Assembly (NCBI GenBank): GCA_025175895.1
Contig: CM045990.1
Location: 2,914,001 to 2,978,000, forward strand
Length of the DNA: 64,000 bases
Reading direction: 5' to 3'
DNA from: Wurfbainia villosa
Lineage: Eukaryota; Streptophyta; Magnoliopsida; Zingiberales; Zingiberaceae
The translations under genes were made by a program, and so were the position numbers. Shown in pieces: positions 1-11,127 of this stretch. Below the pieces are notes generated by a model that saw nothing but the letters and a program-made list of their open reading frames with translations, ran no database searches and was not told the origin of the DNA. Numbering within the stretch: position 1 is the stretch's first letter; every line of letters begins with the position of its first letter.

Positions 1-596
1 TCGGATCTCATGGCCTCTAGCCATTTCTCAGAATCTGGGCTCATCACAGCTTCCTGATAGGAGGTAGGCTCATTCTCAATGAGCATAACATCATCATGGT
101 CAGACAAGTGAAATGAGTATCTCTTAGGCTGACGACGTACCCTATCAGACCCGTGAAGAGGTAGGTCTACCTGAACAGGTGGTTGTTCCATAACTCTTTG
201 TACAACAATCTTATCACCCACAACACTTTATGGTTCCTGTTCAACCTCCATCAAGGCCTCAGTGCTATGGTCCTTATCTTGAATTTCTTCAAGATCGAAC
301 GTACTCCCACTAGTTTTTCTAGAAACAAAATCCCTTTATAGAAAAACCTCAGTCTTTGCCACAAACACTTTGTGCTGACTAGGAATGTAGAAGTAATATC
401 CCTTAGTCTCCTTGTGATATCCAACAAAATAGCACTTATCAGATTTGGGTCCCAGTTTATCTGAGACTTGAAGTGGAACGTAAGCCTCACAACCCCAAAT
501 CCTCATGAAAGACATCTTGAGATTTCTCTCTGTCCATATCATATATGGTGTCTTTATCATAGACTTGGATGGTACACTGCTATGTGAAGGCGTGTT
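1..596 (-). pseudogene. Element A integrase C-terminus and hinge to RT (partial)
   Basis: The minus strand of 336-560 encodes the late integrase segment with the motif MRIWGCEAYVPL followed by SDKCYFVGYHKETKGYYFY, typical of the conserved copia region after the catalytic core. Bases 1-335 continue as the poorly conserved linker and reach the start of the RT region (a SEKWLEAM-like stretch near base 1). Frame changes near 335 and 560-600 break the reading frame. The RT itself is not in the window. Confidence 0.8.
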
Positions 597-1139
597 CTAG
601 AGCATATCTCCAAAAGGATATAGGAAGATCCGCGTGTGAATCATCATAGATCGTACCGTATCTAATAGGGTACGATTCCTCCTTTCGGATACACCATTCC
701 ATTGTGATGTTCCAGGAGGAGTGAGTTGGGATAGAATCCCACACTCATCTAGATAGTCACGAAACTCATAGCTAAGGTATTCACCACCTCGATCTGATTG
801 AAGTATCTTAATACTCTTGCTAAGCTGGTTTTGTACTTCATTCTTGAATTCTTTGAACTTTTCAAAGGATTCTGATTTATGTGTCATGAGATACACATAA
901 CCATATCTACTGAAGTCATCAGTCAATGTAATGAAGTACCTATAACCACCTCTAGCAGCAACATTGAAAGGACCACATACATCACTATGTATAAGTCCTA
1001 ACAAATCTGTTGCTCTTTCACTGTGTCCACTAAAGGGAGTCTTTATCATCTTGCCTAAAAGGCAAGACTCATGTCTCATATGATTCAAAATCAAATGAGT
1101 CCCATCATCCTTATGGAGTGAGAGATAAGCGACTCTCAT
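597..1139 (-). pseudogene. Element A integrase core
   Basis: The 180-residue frame starts in the GAG-pre-integrase and zinc-binding region (residues about 19-28 hold H and C ligands) and then runs through a DDE integrase core. I see D in IHSDVCGP, D in LQSDRGGEYLS and E in VSERRNRTLLD, which are the three catalytic acidic residues at the usual copia spacing. The family inserts retrotransposon cDNA into chromosomes. The frame breaks after about residue 170, so the integrase is split from its C-terminus. Confidence 0.88.
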
Positions 1140-1227
1140 TTATGTGACCTAAGCGACAATGCCAGAGATAGGTTTGGTTCAACTCATTTGACTTGAACCT
1201 TTTAGTACTTATGTTATAGATGAGGCT

Positions 1228-1620
1228 CTATAAGTCTAGAAAGTAGAGTCCGTTCATTAGAGGTGCACTACAATAGAACATATCATTTAAATAAACTGAA
1301 CAACATTTTTTCTTTATTATAAATGTAAATCCTTTCTTGTCCAAACAAGAAATCGAAATTATGTTCTTAGTCAAAGCAGACACATAACAACATTCATCTA
1401 GTTTTAGTACAAGCCCAGAGGGCAGAGATAGATCATAAGTTCCTACAACAACAGCAGTAACTCTTGCTCTATTGCCTACTCGTAGGTCCACCTCACCCTT
1501 TGTCAATGCCCCGCTATTTCTCGTGCACATTGGTACAAATGTGAGATGCACATCCGGTATCTAATACCCATGATGAAGAAATAGATAGATGGACTTCTAT
1601 AACATTTATACCTGAAGTAG
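1228..1620 (-). pseudogene. Element A aspartic protease and pre-integrase region
   Basis: The protease active site WVLDTGCASHIC lies near 1570-1610, at the end of the gag frame; the rest (RVGNRARVTAVVVGTYDLSL and LSCLDKKG-like stretches) continues in another frame at 1228-1551. The D-T-G triad of retropepsins is intact. A frameshift near 1515-1550 separates the active site from the flap region. In life this enzyme would cut the Gag-Pol polyprotein inside the particle. Confidence 0.82.
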
Positions 1621-2440
1621 AAGTCTCACTTCTCTTCTTCTTAAGATCTTCCAGGTATGCTTTGCAGTTACGCTTCCAGTGTCCAGCTTCCTTGTAGTGG
1701 AAGCAAGTCCCTTCTTTGGCCACCCCTCCTTTGGGTTTCAGTTCTTTGCCTTTTCCCTTGGCTTGGGACTTTCCCTTACCTTTAGGCTTGCCTTTGACTT
1801 TCTTCTTTTGCACCATCAAAATGGAGTCTGATTTTCCCTTCTTAAGGTTGAGCTCAGCAGTTCTCAACATGCTGAGCATCTCAGGCAGTGGCTTATCAAT
1901 TTCATTCATGTTGTAATTCATGACAAATTGATTGTAGGTTTGTGGCAAAGATTGCAAGATCAAGTCAGTGGCTAGCTCTTGGCCAAGTGGGAATCCCAAT
2001 CTCTGTAGGTTTTCTATGTACCCAATCATCTTGAGTACATATGGACCTACGGGAGTCCCATCTTGCATCTTGGACTAAAACAATGCCTTAGAGATCTCAT
2101 ATCTTTCGTGCCCTGCTTGTCCTTGATATAGTTGACGAAGATGTTCAACCATATCATAAGCATTCATGAACTTGTGTTGCTTCTGAAGCACATAGTTCAT
2201 GGTCGCGAGCATGAGACATGACACATCTAATGCATCATCTTGATGCTTCTTGTAAGCATCTTTGTCAGTTCGCGAGGCAGTGGCAGGAAGTGCCTCCGGA
2301 ATGGGATGCTCCAGGACATATAATTTCCTTTCTTGGGTGAGAACAATTCTCAGGTTCCTGTACCAGTCCAGGAAATTTGGTCCATTGAGCTTGTCCTTCT
2401 GGCGAATGTAACGCAGGAGAGTGTTCGTGTTTGTCGATAT
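1620..2440 (-). pseudogene. Element A Gag
   Basis: The minus-strand reading resembles C1 Gag: an N-terminal segment with GPNFLDWYRNLRIVL (near 2360-2410), a segment with QLYQGQAGHERYEI, then MQDGTPVGPYVLKMIGYIENLQRLGF, a lysine-rich stretch, and one CCHC zinc knuckle (CFHYKEAGHWKRNC, near 1665-1710; the second cysteine is replaced by tyrosine). An in-frame TAG at 2075-2077 (minus) sits where C1 keeps a sense codon. The expected start codon near 2438-2440 reads ATA, so the ATG appears lost. Capsid-forming role by family. Confidence 0.8.
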
Positions 2441-3112
2441 GGTAATCTACAACATACACAATGCAGAAAAATTAATATCATATTCCATTTATCATTTAAT
2501 TAGACCTTTAATCAAATGATGCTCCCACTGAATTATATGAATTTTGTAGAATCGAGTTATGGATGTGGTCAAACCACATTACTAGATTCATACAAACATG
2601 CTATAATTTTTACGGGACAAGATCCACATCATACTAGGCCTTGAGTTAGCTTTGGCTAAATCGCCCAAAACTTAGTATGATCGGTAGGTAACACATTACC
2701 AATTACATCTCTATGCAACTCTTGTTTATAGGATCAAGACCCACATTTACAAAAGACCTTGAGTTAGATTTGGCTAAATCACCCAAGATTTAGTGTAAAT
2801 GCAATCTTATCCTATCTTTCCAACGGTTGGAATATGCCTATAGTTCTACTCGATCCAATTGAGTTAACTAGTTTTACTCAATCTAATTGAGCTTACTCTA
2901 ACCCAAACCGTGATAGGCGGGACCAAGATTGTCCCTCTGCACCCTACCAAGATAATATGCGTTGCTCTGCTTTGGCAGATTCAACAACTACAAATGATGG
3001 AGGTAGTGATGGGTATCAAGACTTGGTAGGCATTTACGAGTTGATTCGATTAGGATCTAATCTAATCGTGAATGTGTATCATATACGCATCAAGGCATTT
3101 ATTACCCTACAC

Positions 3113-3240
3113 TAGCATGCATCACATACATACAAGCATTATTCTAGCATGCATCATATACATACAAGAAAAATATCCTAGCATGCATTATATACATACA
3201 AACAAAATTTACTAGCATGCATCACATACATACAAGCAAA
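3113..3240. repeat. Tandem repeat of about 33 bp, four copies
   Basis: Four successive units begin ctagcatgca and continue with (a/t)catacatacaa, differing in a few bases and in the A-rich spacer. The array runs directly into a poly(A) tract, which suggests replication-slippage growth inside the leader of element A. Confidence 0.8.
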
Positions 3241-3241
3241 A

Positions 3242-3289
<48 letters not shown>
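3238..3289. repeat. Poly(A) and (AT)n microsatellite
   Basis: A run of about 22 A is followed by about 15 uninterrupted AT dinucleotides. Length here is prone to sequencing and assembly error. Confidence 0.95.
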
Positions 3290-3292
<3 letters not shown>

Positions 3293-4093
3293 TAACTATG
3301 ATGTGGTCATGACTCTACTATGATCTTCTCAAGCCAATGGGAAGATTGGACGGTCAACCTAGGGTTAGCGGCTTCTCCAAGCGTCTCCTTTGACCGTCAT
3401 GTGTTGTTGGCACCCTTCTCGTAACTCCGTCTACTAGTGGACCTTTCACCACTCTATTTTGTACATTACAAACATGAAACTCAAGTTACATTCGAGTCTA
3501 AAACTATTTATAACTAGAATTTTAAAAGAAGAGGCATGATGCGCAGGTCGCATACCCTATACAACATGCACAACCACAAAAATGGCACGTAGGCCGTATT
3601 ATGAATTACAACACATTTATCATCCAATAATATTGGGGTTATTGGGCCATGACCATCACAAAATTATACATAATTCTAAATTATGTATTTTACAAAAAAT
3701 TTCTATAATTTTTCTATTTTTTTTTTCAATTTTATGAGTCATATCTTCGTAACGGTCCCGCTAAGCGATTTCCGAACGCGATCTCGGGATAATGCCCCTT
3801 TCGAGGTTAGGGGCAGCGCTCCTTCTTGCAAAAAAAACTTTGCAAGTGTCCCATCTTGATCTTACAGTGACTTAAGTCGCTGTCCCAAAAACCTAAAGTG
3901 AGCACTCGTCGTTTCGGAGAGTTTTTCTCGGTGGTTGAAGCCTACAAGTGTCCCAACACTTGTTGCTTCGACTCTTTGAGAAAATACCCAAAATATCTAT
4001 AAAAATAGGAAATTTACATAAACTTAAAAATCTGTAATTTTTATACCTAATACAAAAACTACAAAACATAAACATATACATGCTTCGCACGTG

Positions 4094-4105
4094 GCTCTGA
4101 TACCA
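4094..4105 (-). promoter_or_regulatory. Element A primer binding site
   Basis: On the minus strand this reads TGGTATCAGAGC, complementary to the 3' end of plant initiator-Met tRNA, and lies 4 bp inside the LTR end at 4110. It fixes the element's orientation and shows that 4110-5902 is the 5' LTR. Confidence 0.92.
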
Positions 4106-4109
4106 TTAT

Positions 4110-5902
4110 TGGACTATCCGAGCCGCAAAAATCGCTTTTTGCATTGCGGAAACCTCAGAAGCCCGACCACGGATCCGTGCGAAGATATACAAAAATAAAT
4201 TCATGTGCGTGTTATAGAAACCTAGATCTACATTAAATTTACATGATGAGATCGTTACCCTCATAGCGACGCCATTCGCTTATCCTCTCGGCCCAAATGC
4301 TTTTGGATTTCAAGAGTGTCAAGTGTACACTCTACAAGTATCCACACGGACAAATGGTGGAGAAGACACCTTAGAGTGTGCTAGCACCCTTGAGGAATCT
4401 CAGCAAGAAGAGGATGATGGAGAGAGCTTGAGAGGAGCAAGGAAGAAGAAGATTAAGTTACTTCCCACACTAATACAAAAGTGGTCGGCCACTTTGTTTT
4501 GGGGGGTTACATGCATGCATGTAACTCCAAGAGCCAATGGCTCTTGGTCTCCCTCATGAGGTGGCACCACATGATAAGTCCATGATGATGTGGAACATCA
4601 TCATTGGTCGGCCCCCATGCCAAGTCACCATGACATGACAATTGGTCAAGTCAAAATTGACCATTCATCTTCTCTCTCAAGTCAAGTCAAACTTGACCTA
4701 TTATCTCCCATGGTTGATCAAATCTAACCACTTGATTCAAGTCAATTTGATTTAATGAATCTATATTCATTAATTTAAATTGACTCAATGAATAAAATCT
4801 AAATTAGACTCATTCAACACTTGAATCAAATTAAGTCTAACTCAATTAGTCTAATTTGGATTACTCTTAATCCAATTTGGTTCATCCCATGAACCTAATC
4901 CTCATGGTTCATCATATGAACCTAATCTCCATCTAATTGCCCTTTGTGTGTGACCCTATAGGTTCTTGTAACGTTGACAATGCTCCTAAACCAATTTAGG
5001 AACATAAGAAATGAGCGGTATCTAGCAACACATCATTGCTACCCAAGTTATAAGAATGTTGAGATCCAACATCACCTTTGTGACTACTAATTGTGACTCT
5101 CATAATATGTGACAATGTCCCTCTATCCTTGACATCTAGATTGACCAATTGAGGCATAGACCGTGTCATCCTCGGTATAATCTATATCTTGAACTCCAAG
5201 TAGACTCACTCTAATCAAATGAGCTCAATATCTCATATTGACCCATTTGGGCATGGCCATGCACTTCGTGGTCTCACTTTATCAAGAATAACGATGTCAC
5301 TCCCGTCATATAGGAGGGATATATCCCATCTACATCACTCACTTTCCTCCGCATAATTTGTTACATACCCGAATCGCTTTATAATCCACCCATTTACGGG
5401 TGACGCGTTTACGGCCAAAGTATGCAACTCCTTATGTAGGAAACCATGGTGACTTCAGGTCCAAGAACTAATAGTCATACTAATAGTCACATGAGAAAGT
5501 ATATGACACTCATATAACGATCTATGATACTTTCTCATGGCGGGTCATTCAGTATACATTCTCCAATTTATACCAATGTGTCAACTTGATATCTTATATC
5601 CATGACTTGTGAGATCAAGTCATCGTTTTGACCTACATGCTAGTCTCTACGCATTAACATTGTCCCTGAATGTTAATACTGACTAGGAATGATTAAGAGT
5701 AGTGTTCTCTATATCATCTCATTATCGATTCAACCAATCGATTGATATAGATAAGAACCTTCTACTCAAGGACGTTATTATACTTAGTTATTTGGCACCA
5801 ATACAAGTAAATATAATAACCATGTCTTTATAAATAGGAATATGATACAATAAAGTTCATACAATAATCATCACATGATTGACTCTAGGGCTTTCACTAA
5901 CA
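4110..5902 (-). repeat. Element A 5' LTR (1793 bp)
   Basis: Boundaries come from the PBS side (plus-strand TGGACTATCC at 4110) and the far end (plus-strand ...CACTAACA at 5902), so on the minus strand the LTR starts TGTTAGTG and ends GTCCA. A TATA-like run (TTTATAAAG, minus, about 5826-5838) lies only some 65 bp from the LTR start, implying a very short U3 if real. The half from about 4908 to 5894 recurs at 53381-54374, where it is a fragment. Confidence 0.85.
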
Positions 5903-6720
5903 TTTTCTTCATCAAACACTACATTAATTGTTTCTTCTATTTTTAGGGTTTCATTGGTATATACCTTATAGACTTTACTAGTGGTTGAATATCCTAGAAA
6001 TGTTTCGATAATTAGTTTAGAAGTAAATTTTCCTAAGTAGTCTTTTGTGTTTAGTATATGTACCCTACATCCAAAGACCTTAAAGTACTTAATGTTAGGC
6101 AATTTTTTGTAATAAAATTCATAGGACATTTTTTGGTGTCGTTTAGTGAATAAAGTTCTATTTTGAACATAGCAGGCAGTATTGACCACTTCTGCCCAAA
6201 ACCTATTACGTAGATTGTATTCATTTAGCATCATTCTAGCGGCTTCTTGTAGGGTTCTATTTTTGCGTTCAATTAGCTCATTTTGTTGAGGGATCCTAGG
6301 GCAAGAGAACTCATGGTGATATCCATTTTGATTACAAAAATCGATAAACTTATGACTTTCGAATTCACCACCATGATCACTTCTAATTCTCTTAATCCTT
6401 AGGTTCTTTTCATTTTCTATTAGTTTACATAAATTAGTGAGTTGGTCTAAGGTTTCACTCTTATATTTTAAAAACTTTACCCATGTGAACCTAGAGTAGT
6501 CATCAATTATTACTAGGCAATACTGACTTCCATTTAGTGATTTGGCTCCATGAGAGTTAAAAAGGTCTAAGTGTAGGAGCTCAAGCACACTTTTAGTTCT
6601 TTCTTGATTAGTTAGTTTATGTGAAGTCCTAGTTTGTTTTCCTTATTGACAAATATTATTTTCTAGATTACCTAGGTTGGGTAGACCTATAACTAGACCA
6701 TTTTGACTCATTTTATATAT
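5903..6720 (-). pseudogene. Element B integrase, cut by insertion of element A
   Basis: The minus-strand frame (5903-6588) carries ELLHLDLF, the D of IIDDYSRFTWV, the second catalytic D in IRSDHGGEFES, and E in ELIERKNRTLQEAARMML, then KVFGCRVHIL and FLGYSTTSK. It ends in INVVFDEEN at the point where A enters, in the linker before RT. Upstream (6589-6720) are remnants of the zinc-binding domain with a stop. Catalytic residues are present, but the rest of pol is displaced by the insertion. Confidence 0.86.
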
Positions 6721-6840
6721 GAGTCTTGGATGGGAGTGGCCGAGTCATAGATGCCACAACCATGATTTCTCTTGCTGTATCATTAGACACTTGGTTAAGG
6801 AGTTAGGTAGATATATTGTGTAAATGTTATTATTCCTAAT

Positions 6841-7140
6841 TCACTTAAGCATAGTTTTTGAACAATCATTATTTTTAATCAAGTATTCATTTGGTAAGAA
6901 TATAACCTTATAGCTATTATCACACAATTGACTAACACTTAGAAAATTAAATTCGAAATTTTCAACTAATAGTACTTGACGTATTATAAAGTTTGAGTTT
7001 AGCTCAATATCAGCTGATCCGATGATTTTGAGCTTCCCGTTGTTTCCGAAGGCTATCGATCCTTGGTTTTTGAATCTGAGCTTCGTAAACTTTAGTCGGT
7101 CTCCGGTCATATATCGGGAGCACCCATTGTCTAACATCCA
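6841..7140 (-). pseudogene. Element B aspartic protease
   Basis: About 98 residues starting WMLDNGCSRYMTGD and continuing with KLKIIGSADIELNSNF and LLVENFEFNFLSVSQLCD. The usual active-site triplet D-S-G is D-N-G here, so the enzyme may be inactive. The frame closes at 6841. The conserved inverted repeat at 7216-7271 lies about 80 bp upstream. Confidence 0.85.
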
Positions 7141-7709
7141 TTGATTCTACACATATAGTAGTTGGATCGGATATTAGAATTTTTAAATTAGTTTGAAAAT
7201 TTTAAACCTAGGATTCATCTCACCCTTTCTACATGTTCAAACATGTTAACCTTATATGTTTTTGTGAGATGACCTAAATTTTACTTGGTTAAATTTAGTG
7301 ATTTGAGGACTAATCAACCTTGGGTTAAATTCGGATTTAACCTTTAGTTAGTTAAGTGAACCTTTCAAAAGATGACTTATAGGTTGTGGCGAGGCATAGA
7401 GGCCTTCTTTGATTGGAACAATGACCACTTCCTTAGACAAAGCTAACCTTAAGAATTTCTCACTTAATTCACTTGTGGTTATGTCTTGGTCTAACTAGTT
7501 TAGGATGTGATGAGGTAGCTTCATCTAGGTCCACTTAGCCGAGTGCACCAAGCTAGATACGCCTTATCTAGCTCGGATACACAAGACCTTGTTTCCCTAA
7601 CGTACTATCATCTCATCACGTCCTGATACTATGTTATCAAGGTTGATTAATCATTGGTCCTATATATCCATTCTAAAAATTAAAACAAAAAGAAACTAAG
7701 CATGCAAAG
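7141..7709 (-). other. Element B gap between gag and protease
   Basis: About 570 bp without an open frame separate the end of gag from protease. Element E2 has a gap of the same length at the same place (37286-37857), so this is a family trait rather than simple decay. It holds the CATCTCAC/GTGAGATG inverted repeat. How pol is expressed across the gap (readthrough, splicing or other) is not visible. Confidence 0.65.
7216..7271 (-). repeat. Inverted repeat CATCTCAC...GTGAGATG (B, before protease)
   Basis: Perfect 8-bp arms at 7216-7223 and 7264-7271 with a 40-nt loop. The loop resembles that of the E2 copy at 37731-37788 when both are read in element orientation (shared AACATG and GAACAT stretches). 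Confidence 0.75.
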
Positions 7710-9372
7710 TTACACTAACCAAGAGATTGAGCACACAAGTTTAGTATTAGCTCCCCCTAGATCATTGAACCGATGTGGTCTATCCACATAGTGGATTTGA
7801 TCCTTGGGAACCCAATACTTAGTAGCACTTATTTGTGAAATCAAAAAGGTCTTAGGGACCCATGCTTGGACTTTTCGATTGTTACGAAACCCAATTGACA
7901 TGTAGGACTTGTTTGTTGTTGTTGTTCTAAATCCGAGTTTGGCCTTGTTGTACATGACTCTTTGCGATCCAAGAAGTAGGTCAAGACCCTTGGACCCCAA
8001 AGTGAACCTTTCCAATGACTTCCTAAGCTCTTGAACTTGTCCTTTCAAGAGAGAATTCTCTTCCTCAAGTTTTTCAACTTGAGTTGAGTTTCCCTCTCGA
8101 ACTTGATTAGTTGAAGAGGTTAGGGTAGCCTCAAGCTCAGGAGACTAACCTCCTTAAGCAAGGACTCGACCTTAGACTCGGACTTAGCTAACTTCTTATT
8201 TAAGTACTTAATTGCATTGTATAAAGTATTAATTAAGGATTGACTCACCTTGATTGATTATTTTGAATTGGATGCGGATTCGTGGCTTGTCTTGAATTGA
8301 AGCTCGGTGTTAGATCCGGAGTCGGACTCGATCTCGGACTCATAGTTGGCTTCGGGTTCGGATTCGGACTCGAACTCGGTTGGTCTCACCATGAATGCCA
8401 AATTATTGAGTTCTTCTTCTTCCTCCGAGGACTCCTCCCAAGTTGCGTTGAGAGCTTTCTTAGTTTGTGGTTGCTTGTTCTTTAGCCTCGGACACTCGGA
8501 TTTGATGTGACCTCTCTTGTTGCATTTGTAGCACTTGTAATTTTGACTCTGATCAGGTCTCTTCTCCTTAGTTTGCTTGATGGTTCGCCTTCTACTTTTG
8601 ATCATCTTCCGAACTAGGTTGACTAGCTCAGTCTCCATTTTGTCGTCTACCTCTGATTCGTACTCTTCTTCTTCAGGAGGTGCCTTGCTCTTTGCCTTTC
8701 TTCTTTGTCCTGTAACCAAAGCCGCACTTTTCTCGACCGATGCTGAGTTAGATTGTTCATGCAATTAAAATTTTGAAAACAATTCATCTAATCTAATTTT
8801 CGAAAGGTCTCTAGATACTTCGTAGGCATCAACCATGGATGCCCACAAAGTGGTCCTAGGAAAAGCGTTAAGCGCGTACCTTATCACGTCTAGTTTTCTA
8901 CCTTTTGCCCTATTGAATGGAGGTCGTTCATGATATCTTGGATCCGCGCATGGAGTTGAGATGTTGTCTCATTGTTCAGCATTTTTAGATTAAATAACTT
9001 ATTTAAGAGTAGGTCTCCTTTACATACCTTAGTGTCGGTCGTCCCTTCATGCAACGCGACGAGTTTGTTCCAGAGGTCCTTGGCGTTGATGAAGGGGCCA
9101 ACACAGTTGAGCTCTTCCTTAGATAGGCAACACTGTAGGATTTGAGTGGCTTTTGCATTAGCCTCCACTTGTCGCTTCATCGCGTTTGTCCACTTGTCGC
9201 AGTCCACAAACTCTCCATCTTCATTTTTTGGTAAGGTAAATCCCGTTTGAATTTCGATCCACATCTCAACTTGGGTCTTAAGATAGCATTCCATCCGATC
9301 CTTCCAATAACAGAAATCATCTCTATTAAAGAATGGAGGTCGGGCGGTGCTATACCCCTCAAGATCGACCAT
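7710..9372 (-). pseudogene. Element B Gag, frameshifted
   Basis: Three minus-strand frames make up one decayed Gag. 8890-9372 is the N-terminal part: YWKDRMECYLKTQVEMWIEIQTGF, then ATQILQCCLSKEELNCVGPF and AKDLWNKLVALHEGT. 8258-8764 has an acidic serine-rich region and one CCHC knuckle (CYKCNKRGHIKSEC). 7710-8048 has a coiled-coil-like helix (QVQELRKSLERFTLGSKGLDLL) and ends with the YWVPK motif. A stop near 8765 and a frameshift near 8885 separate the parts. The start ATG at 9370-9372 is followed by VDLEGYS; E2 begins with the similar HLEGFS. Confidence 0.85.
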
Positions 9373-9540
9373 TCAAATAACCTTGCAAAAAAAAAAAAGC
9401 ACGAAAACACGAGAATTTCCAAGACTTTGTCTTGGATTAGTAGTGCGGGAGGAAAAACTTAAATTAAATGAAAAACTAAAAATAAGAAAGGAATAAAAGT
9501 ATTGCTAGCCCAGTGGTTGCACCGAATCTGAGCGCCCCCG

Positions 9541-9552
9541 GCTCTGATATCA
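9541..9552 (-). promoter_or_regulatory. Element B primer binding site
   Basis: Minus strand reads TGATATCAGAGC, one mismatch to the initiator-Met tRNA site TGGTATCAGAGC, two bases inside the LTR end at 9555. Confidence 0.85.
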
Positions 9553-9554
9553 AT

Positions 9555-10607
9555 TGATGGATCGAGAAAATGCTAGAGGGTGTGAATAGCATTCGAAAAA
9601 TCTCTCTTTTCATTGTCGTTAAAACAAAGTGCATAGAGGAAAGTAAAGAAAAGACAAAATAGACACCTTTCTTTTTACTTGGTTCATAACCGAAAGGTTG
9701 CTAGTCCAAGGCCCCACGATCCTAGACCGCTTTCGATGGGCAATCCACTAGAAGGGTCTCTTCCTCGTTGGAGGTAAGAGACAACGATTACAAAAGAAAA
9801 GTAGAGGAAGAGGCAACAAGCCTACCTCTCCTCTTTGCAATTAAGAAACACAAGAGTAAAGACAAGAGCTATAACAAAAGATTACTGACTTAAAGGAGAT
9901 GAAGTTGCATGCGTTGTCGGCATTACAATGGAGTTGCGTTATCGAGGAGAGCTTGTATTCACCGGAGCACTTTGAGAGCCTTTTTAGATGATAGAAAGGG
10001 GTGAAATGCCTCTTCTTTTATAACCCTTTGAGCTCTAGTTAGTTGAGATCTAGATTTGGGGCAAAGCTCCATCTCACTCCACTTTGAGTGAATCTTATCT
10101 TGACTCTCCTCGAAGTGAACAGCTTGACCAGCAGTCGACTGATGGTAAATTTAGTCGACTGCCATTAGCCTCTAGTCGATTGTCAGCTTGATCACTCACC
10201 TGCAATACAAGGTTAGCACAGAATACTTCATTGATGGTAAATTTGACGGTTCCTTACCGTCTAACCTCAACCTAGATCTTCCTCCGGAAGTCTTAGTCAG
10301 ATCACCACCTACGGTTGTCCTCGTACAAAGGACATGACCTTACCATCACTTCGCACCCGGTGCTTACCGTTGGTCCTCCTGACCTATCGCTTAGCGTTCG
10401 ACCACCACCGAGGTTCCTCGACTCCCCGAGGTTCTCCTGGTGTCACCCGACCACCGAGGTTTCGCGTCCCGAGATTCTCCTGGTAGCACAACTTAATACA
10501 CTACCTGCACACTCAACATGACATGTTAGATAACAATAGTGACTTAACTTCGAACCTTTGCCATTATCAAAATCTAGGTTCGATTATTTGGTACCCCTGC
10601 ACCAACA
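9555..10607 (-). repeat. Element B 5' LTR (1053 bp)
   Basis: Plus strand starts TGATGGATCGAG and ends GCACCAACA. The same family of ends is seen in the solo LTR at 11786-12857 and in E1 and E2. A TATA box on the minus strand (CTTTTATA complement) lies at 10015-10022, with a CAGTCGACTG palindrome upstream of it at 10132-10141. Confidence 0.88.
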
Positions 10608-11127
10608 CTAATATTTTGTCATCCAAATTATTTTTGCTCAATAATAACGGATACATTAATATGATTAAAAGCAATTTAATGGTTTTTATTCAGCTAGCTA
10701 GGGAGATCCTCCTATAAAGGGGGCCTAGTCTTTGAGCAAAAAAGTGACGAGAAATCTTCCACCTATGTTCCCCTCTCTCTTTCTCTCTCTGTCGAGTACT
10801 TCTTTCACTCGGAATAACACCTGTGATAGCACTAAGGTGCATTTCAGTTTGCTACAATAACTACTGATTGGTGGAGACCATGATTTTGCCATTGTATCCT
10901 GAGAAACAGACGATCCACTACAACCTCGAAGCACCTCAGAGGTGGGACGAATCTGTTTTAAGGAATTTGCATTGAGCATAAACCTTGGTTTTTTCATTTA
11001 TGAGCAATCAGCTTGGACTCAGGTGACTCAATAGTTGAAAACTAGACCTCAGGAGACTCAACAGTTGGTCACTCGATAGTCGGCTACTCGGTACTCAGCT
11101 TTAGGCGAGTCGACAGTCCACCACTCT
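10608..11127. other. Unassigned decayed sequence, left part
   Basis: No protein family recognised. It has a TATA-like TATAAAGG near 10714, a CT-rich stretch (about 10770-10800), and at 11020-11127 degenerate short repeats of the type ACTCGRNAGTCG. The repeats resume at 22062 after element Cp, so this is one sequence split by Cp. It resembles an old LTR plus leader, by inference only. Confidence 0.45.

Larger units (their letters stand above)
2441..4093 (-). other. Element A untranslated leader
   Basis: This 1.65 kb stretch lies between the PBS and gag of element A. I see no coding potential. It contains a short tandem array (3113-3240), a poly(A)/AT microsatellite (3238-3289) and A/T-rich filler. 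A long leader also occurs in C1 (45946-47221). Confidence 0.6.
1..5902 (-). mobile_element. Element A: Ty1/copia LTR retrotransposon, cut by window edge
   Basis: The element reads on the minus strand: 5' LTR (4110-5902), PBS, leader, gag, protease, integrase and the hinge towards reverse transcriptase. RT, RNase H and the 3' LTR would lie left of base 1. The right end (5902) abuts the interior of an integrase belonging to element B, so A was inserted into B. The flanking pentamer at 5903-5907 is ttttc; its partner would be outside the window. Coding regions carry stops and frameshifts, so A looks inactive. The protease motif (DTGCASHIC) and long LTR match C1 and C2 in type. The copia order is directly visible; I did not assign a finer lineage. 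Confidence 0.9.
5903..10607 (-). mobile_element. Element B: SIRE/Maximus-like copia retrotransposon, interrupted
   Basis: On the minus strand: 5' LTR 9555-10607, PBS, gag, a gag-protease gap, protease and integrase up to 5903, where element A is inserted. RT, RNase H and the 3' LTR would lie left of the window. Assignment to the SIRE/Maximus type rests on the long gag with a CYKCNKRGHIKSECP knuckle, the YWVPK motif at the end of gag, the D-x-GCS protease and the LTR start TGTTGGTGCA. Gag and pol contain stops and frameshifts. The 5 bp after the LTR are ctaat; the matching copy would be outside. Confidence 0.87.
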